Positions 46,269 through 55,641 are shown, counted from the first letter of the stretch. The stretch: 64,000 nt of DNA from Gemmatimonadota bacterium (GCA_028287235.1 JAQBQB010000012.1:62001-126000); one strand, 5' to 3'. Notes: generated from the sequence alone by a model not told the origin. Made by a program: numbers and translations.

Positions 46269-47240
46269 TCAGATTTCCCAATTGGACAGCACGACCCCGG
46301 CCTCCGGCCGCCGCTCCCCATAGCCATTGAGGGCCATCCGGAGGTCGGTCCACCGCACATGCCCGCCCAGCGCCATCACGCGCTGGTAGGTGCTGAGGTA
46401 CTCGCCCTGCAGGCGCATCGCCACCCGGCGGGTGCCGTTCCGCCGCGCGAAATCGGAGACCGCGCGCACGACGTCGACGAAGCGCAGCTCGTCCTCTACC
46501 ACCAGCTTGAGCACGCGGAGCTCCTCGCGCGCGCGCCCTTCGACGAGCGGCGCCGTGTGCGCCAGCGCGAAACCGACGATGCGATCGTGATCGTGCAGCA
46601 AGATCGTATCGCCCACCGCCAGCTCCTGCGTCAGGTTGATCTCGCGCGAGTAGTCGTAGCCCGGCGCCAATCGTTCCGTGAGCGCATGGCATTCCGCGAC
46701 GGCATCCGCGCGGGCCTGCGGCGACAGCCGGCCGATCGCCTGCGCGGGCGCGTCGCCGTACGCCGCGTCGAGCGTCGCGGTGATCGTGAGCCGGCCGGGG
46801 AGAAAGCCGAGCCGGGAGTAGAAGCCGATGTTGTCCATCGTGCGCGGCATCGTCTCGAGGCCGATGACCGTCGACCCCTGCGACTTGAGCCACTCCACGC
46901 CACGCGTGACGACGTCCTTCCCGGTACCGCTCCCCTGAAACTCCGTGCGCACAGCGAGCGGTCCCATCCATCCTTCGGTGCCCGAGCGATGGACCATGTT
47001 GAAGGCGACGATGTGCCCGCGCTCATCGCGCCAGAGCATGGCTCCTTCATCGGCGTCCTCGATGGCGTAGCGCCAGATGGCCGGGTTGAGAAAGGGCACG
47101 CGGACGCCGACCATTCCGTCGCGGCGGTACCGCTCCGTGAACGCGTCGCTGAACACCTGATTCAGCTCGCCGATGTCGTCGAGCCGCGCCCGATGCGGGC
47201 CGTCGATAGGGTGCGAGCGCCAGGAGCGGGACGTGGCCAT
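46269..47240 (-). CDS. Two-domain GNAT acetyltransferase
   Basis: This 323-residue protein has two GNAT folds. The first contains the acetyl-CoA-binding block MGPLAVRTEFQGSGTGKDVV (about 92-111), with the Q/R-x-x-G-x-G pattern slightly altered to FQGSGTGK. The second (from about 200) lacks a clear signature (LRVLKLVVEDELRFVDVVRA). The substrate is unknown; relatives acetylate small molecules, peptides or protein N-termini. The ATG overlaps the stop of the Rad50-like gene (TGATG), making it the last gene of the DNA-end-processing operon, and its role there is open. Confidence 0.82.
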   Translation of the reverse strand: MATSRSWRSHPIDGPHRARLDDIGELNQVFSDAFTERYRRDGMVGVRVPFLNPAIWRYAIEDADEGAMLWRDERGHIVAFNMVHRSGTEGWMGPLAVRTEFQGSGTGKDVVTRGVEWLKSQGSTVIGLETMPRTMDNIGFYSRLGFLPGRLTITATLDAAYGDAPAQAIGRLSPQARADAVAECHALTERLAPGYDYSREINLTQELAVGDTILLHDHDRIVGFALAHTAPLVEGRAREELRVLKLVVEDELRFVDVVRAVSDFARRNGTRRVAMRLQGEYLSTYQRVMALGGHVRWTDLRMALNGYGERRPEAGVVLSNWEI

Positions 47241-49684
47241 CAGTCCGCGGCCCCGGCTTGCATGCCGAGCTCGCCGCTCGCGGGCGGCGATTCCGTCTCG
47301 ATGCGCGACGTGCCCGATTCCTCGTCATAGCGAACCGTGACGACGCGGTCGAGCCCTTCGCGAACGGAATCGATGTGCGTGATGAGAATCACCTGCTCGA
47401 ACCGATCCTGTAGCCGGCGCAACAGATCCACGACGTTGTGACGCCGCGTGTCGTCGAGCGAGCCGAAGACCTCGTCGAGAATCAACAGGGAGAAAGCCTG
47501 GCCGGCGCGTTCAGCGATCATCTCTGAGATTGCTAGGCGGAGGACCAAGTTCGCTAGGTCCTCTTCGCCGCCCGAGATGACTGGCTTGGGAATCGCGTCC
47601 TCGAGCACGATGATGTTGTACTGGTCATCCAGCTCGATCTCGGAGTACCGCCCGTCGGTGAGCTCACGAATGTAGCGGCTCGCCAGCTCGGAGATCTCGG
47701 GGCGAAGCGCCTGGTTCAGATCCGTTCGCAAATCCGAAAATGCGCGATCCAGCTCGTCGTGCAGGCGGCGCTCCCGAACGAGCTCACCCAAGTGCGCCTC
47801 GTTCTTCGCGAGGTCGGCGCGCGCCTGGTCGGCCGCGTCGAGCGCGGCGCGCGCGGCGGCGCGCTCGGAGTTGGCGGCGACGGCCGACAGCTCCGCCGCG
47901 CGGAGCTCGGCGGCCGAGAGCTCGTACCGCTCGCGCATGTCGCCGAACGTCTCCTCGGAGAACTGGAGGCTCTCCCACTTCACCGTGAGCTCGGCGAGGC
48001 GCATGTCGACGTCGCCCATGCCGGCGACCGCACGCGCGCGCTCCGCAGACAGCTGCGGCTCGCGCTCGAGCTGCGTCGTGAGCCGGGCCGCGCGCACCGA
48101 CGCTGGAGTCAAGCGCTCGACGAGGCGGCGCACCTCGCCGTGCCGCACGGCGTCGTAGCTCACGGAAATCGTCGCGAGCTCGCGCGCCACTGCGGCGTGC
48201 CGCTCGTCTTTCGATGCGACGTCGCGCGTGAGCGTGGCGAGCTCCTGCACCGCCGCCTGCACCTTCGCCAAACGACGCTCGAGTTTTCCGACGTTGTCGA
48301 ACAACGATCTCCGCCGCTCGTCGAGGGCCGTGACCTCCGGCGGCGTTTCGGCGAGCTGCTCGATGCGCGCGCGAAAGTACCGGCCGTCCACGGTGATCGA
48401 CTCGATCTGGGCGTCGAGCACCTCGAGCACGTTTCGAAAGTGCGACTCGAGCGGGCGGGCGCAGATCGGACAAATTCCGCCCTCGCCGAGCTCCACGATC
48501 TGTTCGCGCTGGGCCTCCACGTCGCGCAGCTGGTCGAGCAGCGCCTGGCGCTTCGTCTCGGCCTCCTGCCTGTCGCGGACCCAGTCGGTCTGCGCCGACT
48601 CGAACATGCGCTGCACCTGCTCCATCTCGGTGCGCGATTGCGACAGCGCCTCGGCCGCCTCGGCCTCGAGCGCGGGAGCGCTCTCGATCTTCGCGCGTCG
48701 CTCGCGGAGGCGCGCCAGCTCCTCGTCGAGCGATTTGAGTGTCTCGCTCAACGTGCGGCGCCGGCCCTCTTCGTTGCAGGCGCGGTCCAGGCGAAACAGC
48801 TCCGCCTGCACGTCGGAAAAGGGCACGAGGTCGACGAGGAGCCGCTCGAGCTCCTCGCGCGCGGCCGCGATGTCCGCCAGGTCGCGATCGATGCGCGCCG
48901 CGTCGCGCTCCAACGACGCGCGCTCCCCCTCGCCGACGCGGATCTCCGCGACCAGCGCCTGCAACGCATCGCGCTCGCGCTGCATGGCCTCCCACCTCGG
49001 CGTGACGCCGTCCATGGCGCCGCGCGCGGTCGCCCGGCGCGCCTCGGCCGCGTCGGCACGCGTCGTCGCCACGCTCACCCGAAGCTCGGCTTCAGCGAGC
49101 GCTCGATTGACCGTTTCCGGATCGGGCATGCCGGAGCGCAATCCGCTCGCTTCGGCCACGATCGCGTTGCGCCGGTCGCGGATCAGCTTCTGCGCCGTAC
49201 GCAAACGCTCATAGCCCAACACGCGGGAGAGAAACTGCGCGCGCTCCGCCGGTCCCATGGCGGCCATGACGCTCAGCTCCTTCTGGCCCGTGAAGTACGT
49301 GTTGAAGAACTCGTCGTGGCTCATGCCGAGCCGGCGCCGGAGCATGTCCGTGACACCGGTGATCGACGTCGCGATCGGTGCTGTCGCGCCGTCGAGATAC
49401 AGCTCCGCGTTGGTCAAGCCGCGCGACACGAGGTAGCGATGGCCGCCGAGCTCGAAGTCGAGCTCGACTTTAACCGACGCCCGCGCCGGCGCGCGGAAGG
49501 AGCGAATCGAGTCGCGCGTTCCGCGCGCCGCCGGGTTGCCGTACAGCGCCCACGCGATCGCCTCGAGGATCGTGGACTTGCCGGAGCCGTTCGGGCCGAT
49601 GATGCCCGTGATGCCCGGCTCGAAGTCGATCCGGGTATCGATGTGCTGCCGGAAGTTGCAGAGATGCAGGCTGTTGAGCCGCAT
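47240..49684 (-). CDS. sbcC: Rad50/SbcC-like ATPase
   Basis: This 814-residue SMC-like ATPase pairs with the Mre11/SbcD nuclease to process DNA ends and hairpins. Walker A is GPNGSGKST (30-38) with the Q-loop in FFNTYFTGQKELSVM. Long coiled coils surround the zinc hook CPIC (Cys405 and Cys408, GICPICARPLESH). The C-terminal half has the signature VISGGEEDLANLVLRLAIS and Walker B LLILDEVFGSLDDTRRH. It is shorter than E. coli SbcC (about 1050) and close to archaeal Rad50 length. The ATG overlaps the sbcD stop. Confidence 0.93.
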   Translation of the reverse strand: MRLNSLHLCNFRQHIDTRIDFEPGITGIIGPNGSGKSTILEAIAWALYGNPAARGTRDSIRSFRAPARASVKVELDFELGGHRYLVSRGLTNAELYLDGATAPIATSITGVTDMLRRRLGMSHDEFFNTYFTGQKELSVMAAMGPAERAQFLSRVLGYERLRTAQKLIRDRRNAIVAEASGLRSGMPDPETVNRALAEAELRVSVATTRADAAEARRATARGAMDGVTPRWEAMQRERDALQALVAEIRVGEGERASLERDAARIDRDLADIAAAREELERLLVDLVPFSDVQAELFRLDRACNEEGRRRTLSETLKSLDEELARLRERRAKIESAPALEAEAAEALSQSRTEMEQVQRMFESAQTDWVRDRQEAETKRQALLDQLRDVEAQREQIVELGEGGICPICARPLESHFRNVLEVLDAQIESITVDGRYFRARIEQLAETPPEVTALDERRRSLFDNVGKLERRLAKVQAAVQELATLTRDVASKDERHAAVARELATISVSYDAVRHGEVRRLVERLTPASVRAARLTTQLEREPQLSAERARAVAGMGDVDMRLAELTVKWESLQFSEETFGDMRERYELSAAELRAAELSAVAANSERAAARAALDAADQARADLAKNEAHLGELVRERRLHDELDRAFSDLRTDLNQALRPEISELASRYIRELTDGRYSEIELDDQYNIIVLEDAIPKPVISGGEEDLANLVLRLAISEMIAERAGQAFSLLILDEVFGSLDDTRRHNVVDLLRRLQDRFEQVILITHIDSVREGLDRVVTVRYDEESGTSRIETESPPASGELGMQAGAAD

Positions 49685-50871
49685 CAGACCTCGAGCACGG
49701 CCGAGGGCGCGACGTTCAGTGTCTGCGCCTCATCTAGGTACGCCATGGCGCGCGCGACGAGCGCGGCGCGGTCGACGTCGGCGTCGAGCGGACGCGTGAG
49801 GAGCTTCTCGCGCACGACTTCGTTGAGCGACGGGCGCCGGCCCGGTGCGCCGGTGGCGTGCAGCCGGAGCGCCTCCGGCGCGCGGAAGTCGAGCTGGAAG
49901 TTGAGCGCCCGCCGCTTGTACTCCCGAATCGCCTTGTGATCGAGCTCGCGCGGAAGGTGGCGCGGCACGTCGCGGACGAGCAGCCGGATGATCTTGTCGT
50001 CGATGCCGCCGGCACAGGCCTCCACCGCAGATCGGATCCGCTCGTCGATCTCGGCCACCGTGAGCCCGCGCGCGACGACCGGAGGCAGGTCGATCAGCGC
50101 GCGCGACGCGGGCAGCGGATGGAAGGTGTGCGCGCCCGTGGCGAGGTCGCGCTCGATGAGCCCCTTGCCGGCGAGCGTCGCGACGCGCTCCTCATGCAGC
50201 TCGCCCCACGTGTTCGCGCTCGTGTAGTCGATCGAACCCGAGTAGAACGCGTTCGGCGCGACTTCCCGGTAGACGTGATAATGGCCGAGCGCAACGTAAT
50301 CCCACCGCGACGCGCCGAGCTCTTCATGAGAAATCTCTAATGCCGCGCGCTCCGACGCGGCGATGTTGGCCGGGAGGACGCCTTCCACCTCGCCGTGGAT
50401 CACCATGACGTTCAGCCGCGCATTCGGATCGGGCTGGAGCTTCGGCCGGCCGCCGTGAACGTCGGGTACGGCAAGCACGGACAGGTCCCATTTCGGGAAA
50501 TTGATCAGTCGCGCCTCTCGATCGACGACGTGCAACCCGAGCTGCGCGAAGAGCTGCAGGATGCCGCCCGTCTCCGTGGAGCGCGGCGTGTCGTGGTTGC
50601 CGGCGACGAGCACGATCTCGGTGTTCGGCAACGCGCGCACCAGCCGCGCGAACTGCATGAACGCATGCAGGATCGCCTGGTTCGTCGGCCGTACGCTGTG
50701 GAACACGTCGCCGGCGATGACGACCAATTCCGGCGCGAGCGCGATCACACGGTCGATGGACGTGCGAAAGGTCGTGGCGACGTCCGCTTCCCGTTGATTG
50801 ACACCCCCGGGAGTGAGCCGCTGGTACTGCCGGTAGCCGAGGTGAAGATCGGAAAGGTGGACCAGGCGCAT
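49684..50871 (-). CDS. sbcD: Mre11/SbcD-like nuclease
   Basis: This 395-residue metallophosphoesterase is the nuclease of the Mre11-Rad50 complex. The metal-binding motifs are all present: SDLHLGYR (about 7-14), GDVFHS (about 54), VAGNHDTPRS (about 89), VIHGEVEG (about 154), and LGHYHVYREVAP (about 198). A capping domain follows and the C-terminus (RRPSLNEVVREKLLTRPLDA) contacts the partner ATPase. The gene overlaps the Rad50-like gene, which supports a two-subunit complex. Together with HerA and NurA upstream it completes the archaeal-style resection set. Confidence 0.93.
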   Translation of the reverse strand: MRLVHLSDLHLGYRQYQRLTPGGVNQREADVATTFRTSIDRVIALAPELVVIAGDVFHSVRPTNQAILHAFMQFARLVRALPNTEIVLVAGNHDTPRSTETGGILQLFAQLGLHVVDREARLINFPKWDLSVLAVPDVHGGRPKLQPDPNARLNVMVIHGEVEGVLPANIAASERAALEISHEELGASRWDYVALGHYHVYREVAPNAFYSGSIDYTSANTWGELHEERVATLAGKGLIERDLATGAHTFHPLPASRALIDLPPVVARGLTVAEIDERIRSAVEACAGGIDDKIIRLLVRDVPRHLPRELDHKAIREYKRRALNFQLDFRAPEALRLHATGAPGRRPSLNEVVREKLLTRPLDADVDRAALVARAMAYLDEAQTLNVAPSAVLEV

Positions 50872-50914
50872 GCGGCGAAGTGAGCGTCGTTGTAATCTAA
50901 CGCCGCGACCGCCC

Positions 50915-51754
50915 CTAACGGCGGTCGGCGGTCCGCATGTGCTGTGTGATCCGCATCTGCATGTGCATCGACAGGAACCCCGTGGCCGCCGGCGGCGTGG
51001 TCATCGAGCTCACGACGATGCTGAACCACGATTCGGTGAGCCACCCGCGCTTCTGATCGACGAGCATGGTGCCGGTGACGAGCCCTTTCTCGAGCACCGT
51101 ACCAGACGCCGCGCCGGGGCCGGTGGCCGGCTGCATCTCGCCGCGCATCGAGACGAATGCCCAGTCGCCGCCGTGGGTGAGCGAATCGAAGCGAAACGTC
51201 ACATGCAGCTTGCCCGACAGCTGCGCTCCGAACTGCGCCCCGGTGGGAAGCGGCATCTCGCGAATCCAGCTCTCACCAACGGTGATCGGACCCTTGGGAA
51301 AGGCCGCCGGCATGAGGGAAACGACCTGAGCGATTTCGCGCGGCGCGCCGTCGCCCGACTGGTTCATGCCCACGGAGCCGTCGGGAGAGACGCGAAAGCG
51401 AACGCGCTGTCCGCGCATCTGCGCCTCGGCGGCGTGCGCCGCGGCGCGCGCGTGCTCGTCTGACGTGGCGAGGATGACCGAATCGGTCACGGCGAGCAGC
51501 GTCGTTCCCCCGCCCTTGTCGGCGCTCGCTTCCACGATCGCGCGCGAGAACATCTTCATGCTGCTCATGACCATGGCGCTTGCTTCGCCATTGGTCGTGC
51601 GCCGCAGCCCCGTCATCTCGCTCTGCTGGTCGAGCCGCGTGCGCAGTGTGTCGCCGACGTGCGGCTTGATCTGCAGCGTGACCGCCTGTCCCCAAAGCCG
51701 CCCCGCGACGAGGATCGACATGCCCAGCGCTCCGCGGAGCCGGCGCGAGCCCAT
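50915..51754 (-). CDS. Secreted protein of unknown function inside the repair cluster
   Basis: This 279-residue protein has an N-terminal signal (MGSRRLRGALGMSILVAG, cleavage likely near residue 23). The mature part is beta-rich: LQIKPHVGDTLRTRLDQQSE, TDSVILATSDEHARAAAHA, SVGMNQSGDGAPREIAQ and HGGDWAFVSMRGEMQPATG. The pattern resembles secreted lipid-carrier-like or DUF6263-type proteins, but I am not certain. Because it is exported, it should not work with the DNA-repair genes on either side, and its presence between HerA and Mre11 looks like an inserted passenger. Confidence 0.7.
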   Translation of the reverse strand: MGSRRLRGALGMSILVAGRLWGQAVTLQIKPHVGDTLRTRLDQQSEMTGLRRTTNGEASAMVMSSMKMFSRAIVEASADKGGGTTLLAVTDSVILATSDEHARAAAHAAEAQMRGQRVRFRVSPDGSVGMNQSGDGAPREIAQVVSLMPAAFPKGPITVGESWIREMPLPTGAQFGAQLSGKLHVTFRFDSLTHGGDWAFVSMRGEMQPATGPGAASGTVLEKGLVTGTMLVDQKRGWLTESWFSIVVSSMTTPPAATGFLSMHMQMRITQHMRTADRR

Positions 51755-51759
51755 ACGAC

Positions 51760-53742
51760 TCAGAATCCGTACGGATCGTCGCCCGGCGCCGAGCGGACGG
51801 GAGTCGGAGGCGCGACGCGAGCCGCCGCTTGGGCGGCGACAACGGCGCGGAACTGCGCGAGGAAAAATTTCTTGACGTCCGCCGGCCGCTCGCGGAGCGT
51901 GGCGTTGCGCGCACGAATGATTTCGTCCTCGTCGCGAAGACCGACGACGTCCTGCACCCAGCCGAGCGTGATGGAGGGATCGAGCGTCCGCAGGCTTCGC
52001 AGGACAGCCGCTTCCAAGTCGATATCGACCGCTTGCGGATAGCGTTCGGCGCCGTCACGCCCGCGCATGATCGCGGGTCGCGGAAAGCGCACGAAGATCG
52101 GCTGTGTGAAGTGCGGATGCCGTACCATCAACTGTCCTTTCTCCAACGTCGCCAGTTTCGTCTTCACCGCGGGACTGAGCACGGCGTATCCCGGCGTCGC
52201 CAGCTCGTCCGCGTCCATGCGTCCATACAGCGCGGTGCCGGAATTTCCGACGACCCGGCGGTGGACCTGCGAGCGAAACTGCTGCGCGCTGAACAGCACC
52301 AGTCCCAGGTACCGCCCACGCTCGGCGAGGTCGAGAAGCATTTTTCGTACGTACGTGTCCTGCCCGTCGCTCGGCGCATATTTGTTCAGCTCGTCGACGA
52401 ACACGACGACGTGGTTGACTCCGAGATCTCGCTTCTCCAGATGCTCGCGCAGCTTGGTGACGACGCGCGCGAAGATCAGATCCTGCGCGTCCTCCTCGAG
52501 CGAGGCGACGTCGATTACGTACACCGTGCGGTCCTGAAAGCTCCCGAACGGGAGGTCGCTCACGGCTCCGTCGTCGGTCACGAGACCGGCGCACCGCGTC
52601 GAGATGTTCGAGAGCCGGTTCCGTACCTTGCGGATGGTGGCCACGTGATGCGTCCGCCACCCGTCGTTGTTCTTTCCCTCCATGGCGGAGAGCACGTCGC
52701 GGAACCACGTCTCGAGGTCGGCGAACGACCGGACGAGATAGTGTTTGTTCCCGAGCAGCTGCGGATCGTTGAAGTCGCGGTCGACGACACGCTCGCGGAT
52801 GAAGTCGATCAGCGCGTCCGCCTTGGCGTCGACGTCGTCCTTGTTGAGCAGCACCTCGGCGTACTGCAATACTTCGCGCAGCCCCCACGTGAGCGACGAG
52901 ACGTTGTGCAGCAGCGCGGGATTCGAGCGGAGTGTGTTCAGCGAGAAGCCGTCGGACTTGTACGGCGCGAAGTATTCCACTTTCTCGAATGGCCCGATGG
53001 GCACACCACACTTTTCATACAGTGCCTTGTCGGCGGCCTCGATCTCGCCCGGCTGATCGAGGAAGCAGAGGTCCGGCCCTTTCACGTTGAAGCAAACGGC
53101 GGCCACCGAACCTTTCTGCGCGGGAAAGTGCGTGAAGATCGACGACAGGATCCACTCGATTGCGCTCGTCTTCGTCGCGAGCCCCGAGACGCCGCTGATG
53201 TTGAGATGCGCCGCCTCGGGGCCGATGAGAAAATCCGCATCCAGATAGATCGCCGCGTCGGTGCCGCCGGCGCGGTACACGCCGATGGGAATTCCGGTGT
53301 TCGCGCCGTCGCGCAGATACCCGTCCATGCGCAACGCCACCGCGACGTCGGAATCCTCGGCGAGGAACACCTGGCCCATGGGTACGGGCTGGAGCGGCTC
53401 CTCGGGGATGTGGCGCAGCACGGCAGCGGTGTACAGCCGAATCTCCGCGCGCTCGGTCGCGGCGAACGACGCGCCGCCCGGCGTGCCGTCGTGTCCGAGC
53501 ACGTCGTGCATCGGCGTCTGGAGGTCGGTGTAGCTGAACCCCTCGACGACGATGCCATACACCTCCGGAATCGCGCCGTTGACCGGATGCGCACCCTCGA
53601 CGCGGACGATCGTGCCGATGCCCACCGGCGAGTCGAGCGAGGTCCAAAAATGGAACTCGTGCGGCGTATTCGGCTTGCGCTCGGTGGCGACGACACGACC
53701 GAGTGGAACGAGCGGAGATGCGGTTGGCAAAGAGTCAATCAT
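51760..53742 (-). CDS. herA: HerA-like hexameric ATPase (DUF87 family)
   Basis: This 660-residue ATPase of the HerA/FtsK superfamily should translocate DNA for end resection with NurA. The N-terminal HAS-barrel-like domain covers about 10-130 (LGRVVATERKPNTPHEFHF). The P-loop is the variant GVSGLATKTS (184-193), lacking the usual GxGKT spacing but shared, as I recall, by a bacterial branch of HerA-like proteins. Walker B is VVVFVDELNKYAP (445-457), followed by GLVLFSAQQFRSQVH. I start it at MIDSLPTASPLVPL; the longer frame to 53832 seems unlikely. It lies downstream of nurA with a 160-base gap and upstream of the secreted-protein gene by 5 bases. Confidence 0.85.
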   Translation of the reverse strand: MIDSLPTASPLVPLGRVVATERKPNTPHEFHFWTSLDSPVGIGTIVRVEGAHPVNGAIPEVYGIVVEGFSYTDLQTPMHDVLGHDGTPGGASFAATERAEIRLYTAAVLRHIPEEPLQPVPMGQVFLAEDSDVAVALRMDGYLRDGANTGIPIGVYRAGGTDAAIYLDADFLIGPEAAHLNISGVSGLATKTSAIEWILSSIFTHFPAQKGSVAAVCFNVKGPDLCFLDQPGEIEAADKALYEKCGVPIGPFEKVEYFAPYKSDGFSLNTLRSNPALLHNVSSLTWGLREVLQYAEVLLNKDDVDAKADALIDFIRERVVDRDFNDPQLLGNKHYLVRSFADLETWFRDVLSAMEGKNNDGWRTHHVATIRKVRNRLSNISTRCAGLVTDDGAVSDLPFGSFQDRTVYVIDVASLEEDAQDLIFARVVTKLREHLEKRDLGVNHVVVFVDELNKYAPSDGQDTYVRKMLLDLAERGRYLGLVLFSAQQFRSQVHRRVVGNSGTALYGRMDADELATPGYAVLSPAVKTKLATLEKGQLMVRHPHFTQPIFVRFPRPAIMRGRDGAERYPQAVDIDLEAAVLRSLRTLDPSITLGWVQDVVGLRDEDEIIRARNATLRERPADVKKFFLAQFRAVVAAQAAARVAPPTPVRSAPGDDPYGF

Positions 53743-53902
53743 CGGAGTGGCGAGTCGGGAGGTGGTAATATGCGCTAGGAGCGCCGTGCCGCCCGGACGG
53801 TTGGAAATGGTCTCGCCCAACCGGCGAAACAATTGCCTTTATTCGCAGTTCATTGCAGCTCATTTGCGCTTCAATGTGTTCCAACCTCAGCACGGCGCGA
53901 CA

Positions 53903-54883
53903 CTACATCACCGCCCGAAGGAACTCCTCACAGTCACGCACACCGTAGACCATCTTGTCCCAGCGTCCGTCGGGCAGCGACACGGGAGTCGCCTCGGCGA
54001 GGATCCAGCGCGAGACTTCGTCGGCGCGCTGCGTGATGTCGCCATCCGCCCCCTGTGGTGCCGCGACTTCCACACGCACGAGCCCCCACATCGGCTCGCG
54101 ACCGCGCTGATCGCGAATCCGGAGGTACCAGCTGGCCACGCTCGTTCGCTTCGGCGAGGTCACGAGGAAGACGCTCGAGCGTTCGGCGACCTCCAGGGCG
54201 AGGATCGTGGCCAACGCGTCGCCGCTCGCGTAGAGCGTCCGATGGCTCTTGATCACTCCAACGACAGCCGAGGCGCGCGCGACGCCGTCCGAACTGCTGA
54301 TTCCTCCGTCGATGAGCAAGGCACGTCCGTCGCGCGCGAGCCAATCGCGCGCCAACGCTTGTTCGGCGTTCTCGCGGTCCTGTTGCACGCGATGAACGGC
54401 CGTCTCGCGCAGCGCGAGCGGATGTTCCGTCCCACCCATCCCCCCTGTCGCATCGCTTTCGCTGGTGTCCGACAGCGGTAGGTCGACGCCGGCGAGCCGT
54501 TGCCACGTCGTCTCGGAGATACTGGGGCGCGACGCATACAGCCGATGTTCGACCGCGTGACTCCACGTGAACATCCGCTTGTCCCGTCGCTCGCGAATCA
54601 CCGCGCCCACGGTACCGTGCACCACCGGAATTCCCCCGCGCAGATAGCGCGCGACTCGGCTCTTCTGCGTTCCATCGAGGAACGCCGCGAATCCGATTTC
54701 CGGAACACCCGTCACCGCACGCGCGCGCAACTCGGCGCCTTCGATGACCGTGGCGCTGATGAGCCGTGCCGGCTGCGTCCCCGGCGTCGACAGCTCGAGC
54801 GACGCTTCGCCCTCCACCGCGCGCGACTCCGGTAGCGCGAGAGCCAAGCGCCTCGCCACCGCCTCGAACGAGCTCTGGGTCAT
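53903..54883 (-). CDS. nurA: NurA-domain nuclease
   Basis: This 326-residue protein appears to be the NurA 5'-3' nuclease that works with HerA. The first metal aspartate is Asp70 in GFAAFLDGTQKSRVARY and the second is Asp192 in RALLIDGGISSSDG, as in the DGS and DG motifs of NurA. The C-terminal part (FLVTSPKRTSVASWYLRIRD and MWGLVRVEV) also follows the family. The RNase H-like fold is inferred from these blocks. Its ATG overlaps the stop of the upstream methyltransferase. A gap of 160 bases to herA is AT-richer at the far end and may hold a second promoter. Confidence 0.75.
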   Translation of the reverse strand: MTQSSFEAVARRLALALPESRAVEGEASLELSTPGTQPARLISATVIEGAELRARAVTGVPEIGFAAFLDGTQKSRVARYLRGGIPVVHGTVGAVIRERRDKRMFTWSHAVEHRLYASRPSISETTWQRLAGVDLPLSDTSESDATGGMGGTEHPLALRETAVHRVQQDRENAEQALARDWLARDGRALLIDGGISSSDGVARASAVVGVIKSHRTLYASGDALATILALEVAERSSVFLVTSPKRTSVASWYLRIRDQRGREPMWGLVRVEVAAPQGADGDITQRADEVSRWILAEATPVSLPDGRWDKMVYGVRDCEEFLRAVM

Positions 54884-55641
54884 CACGACACTCGGCCGGC
54901 GAGCATGATCAGCGGCCACTCGATCCGTCTCGCTTCCTCCGCCTCGGGCCACACCGCGGCAAGCTCGCGCTCGAATTCCGCAACCGGATCGCTGCCGTGC
55001 TTCGCCACGTACCTCGTCGTCGCGGACCAGGTGCGCGTGTAACCGGCCAATTGCGCGCGAGTCCACCGGTCGGCGAGCGCGAACGACGGCGTGTCGAGCC
55101 GCACGAAGGGAAAGGGGATCGTTCGGTACTCTTCGTCGACGTATCGCCGCTCCGGCGGCCAGTAGGACTGCAGCGTGCCGTACATGAAGCTCGCCAGCAA
55201 CGAGCCGACGTCGCCCTCCATGATCGGCGCCGCGTAGCTCCACGCGGCGATCGCCGCGCCGGGTGCGGCGACGCGGCGCACCTCGTCGTTGAAGCGCGCG
55301 TGGTCGAACCAGTGCAGCGCCTGCGCCACGGTGACGAGATCGACCGACGCCGGCTCCAGCGGAGTCGATTCGGCTGGCGTCACCAGCCAACGAATCTTCG
55401 GATGCGCGGGCGCCTGCTCGATCTGCTGGGCGCTGACGTCCGTTCCCACTACCTCGTCGAAGAACTCCGCGAGCTCGACCGTCGCCTGCCCGGTGCCCGC
55501 GCCGCAATCCCACGCCCTGCCGTGGCGCGGCGCGATCGAGGCGACGAATTCGAACAGTGCATGGGGATAGCGAGGCCGAAACGCCGCGTAGCTCGCGGAG
55601 ACCGTCGAGAAATGGTCCCCCGATGCGTGTGTGCCGCTCAC
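54883..55641 (-). CDS. SAM-dependent methyltransferase (class I)
   Basis: This 252-residue methyltransferase has the SAM-binding loop AWDCGAGTGQATVELAEFF (about 39-57), the acidic motif VVGTDVSAQQIEQA, and VDLVTVAQALHWFD. The best match in pattern is to the YafE/UbiE-type small-molecule methyltransferases of the form FRPRYP then DCGAGTGQ. The GTG start at 55641 overlaps the stop of the O-methyltransferase gene, which makes the pair a coupled unit, and the stop overlaps the nurA start. The substrate is unknown, and no link to DNA ends is evident. Confidence 0.88.
   Translation of the reverse strand: MSGTHASGDHFSTVSASYAAFRPRYPHALFEFVASIAPRHGRAWDCGAGTGQATVELAEFFDEVVGTDVSAQQIEQAPAHPKIRWLVTPAESTPLEPASVDLVTVAQALHWFDHARFNDEVRRVAAPGAAIAAWSYAAPIMEGDVGSLLASFMYGTLQSYWPPERRYVDEEYRTIPFPFVRLDTPSFALADRWTRAQLAGYTRTWSATTRYVAKHGSDPVAEFERELAAVWPEAEEARRIEWPLIMLAGRVS

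Noticed and set aside
47759-49939. A 726-codon plus-strand frame across the Rad50-like gene
   Set aside because: It lies antisense to a gene with clear Walker and zinc-hook motifs; the antisense product has no recognisable domain.
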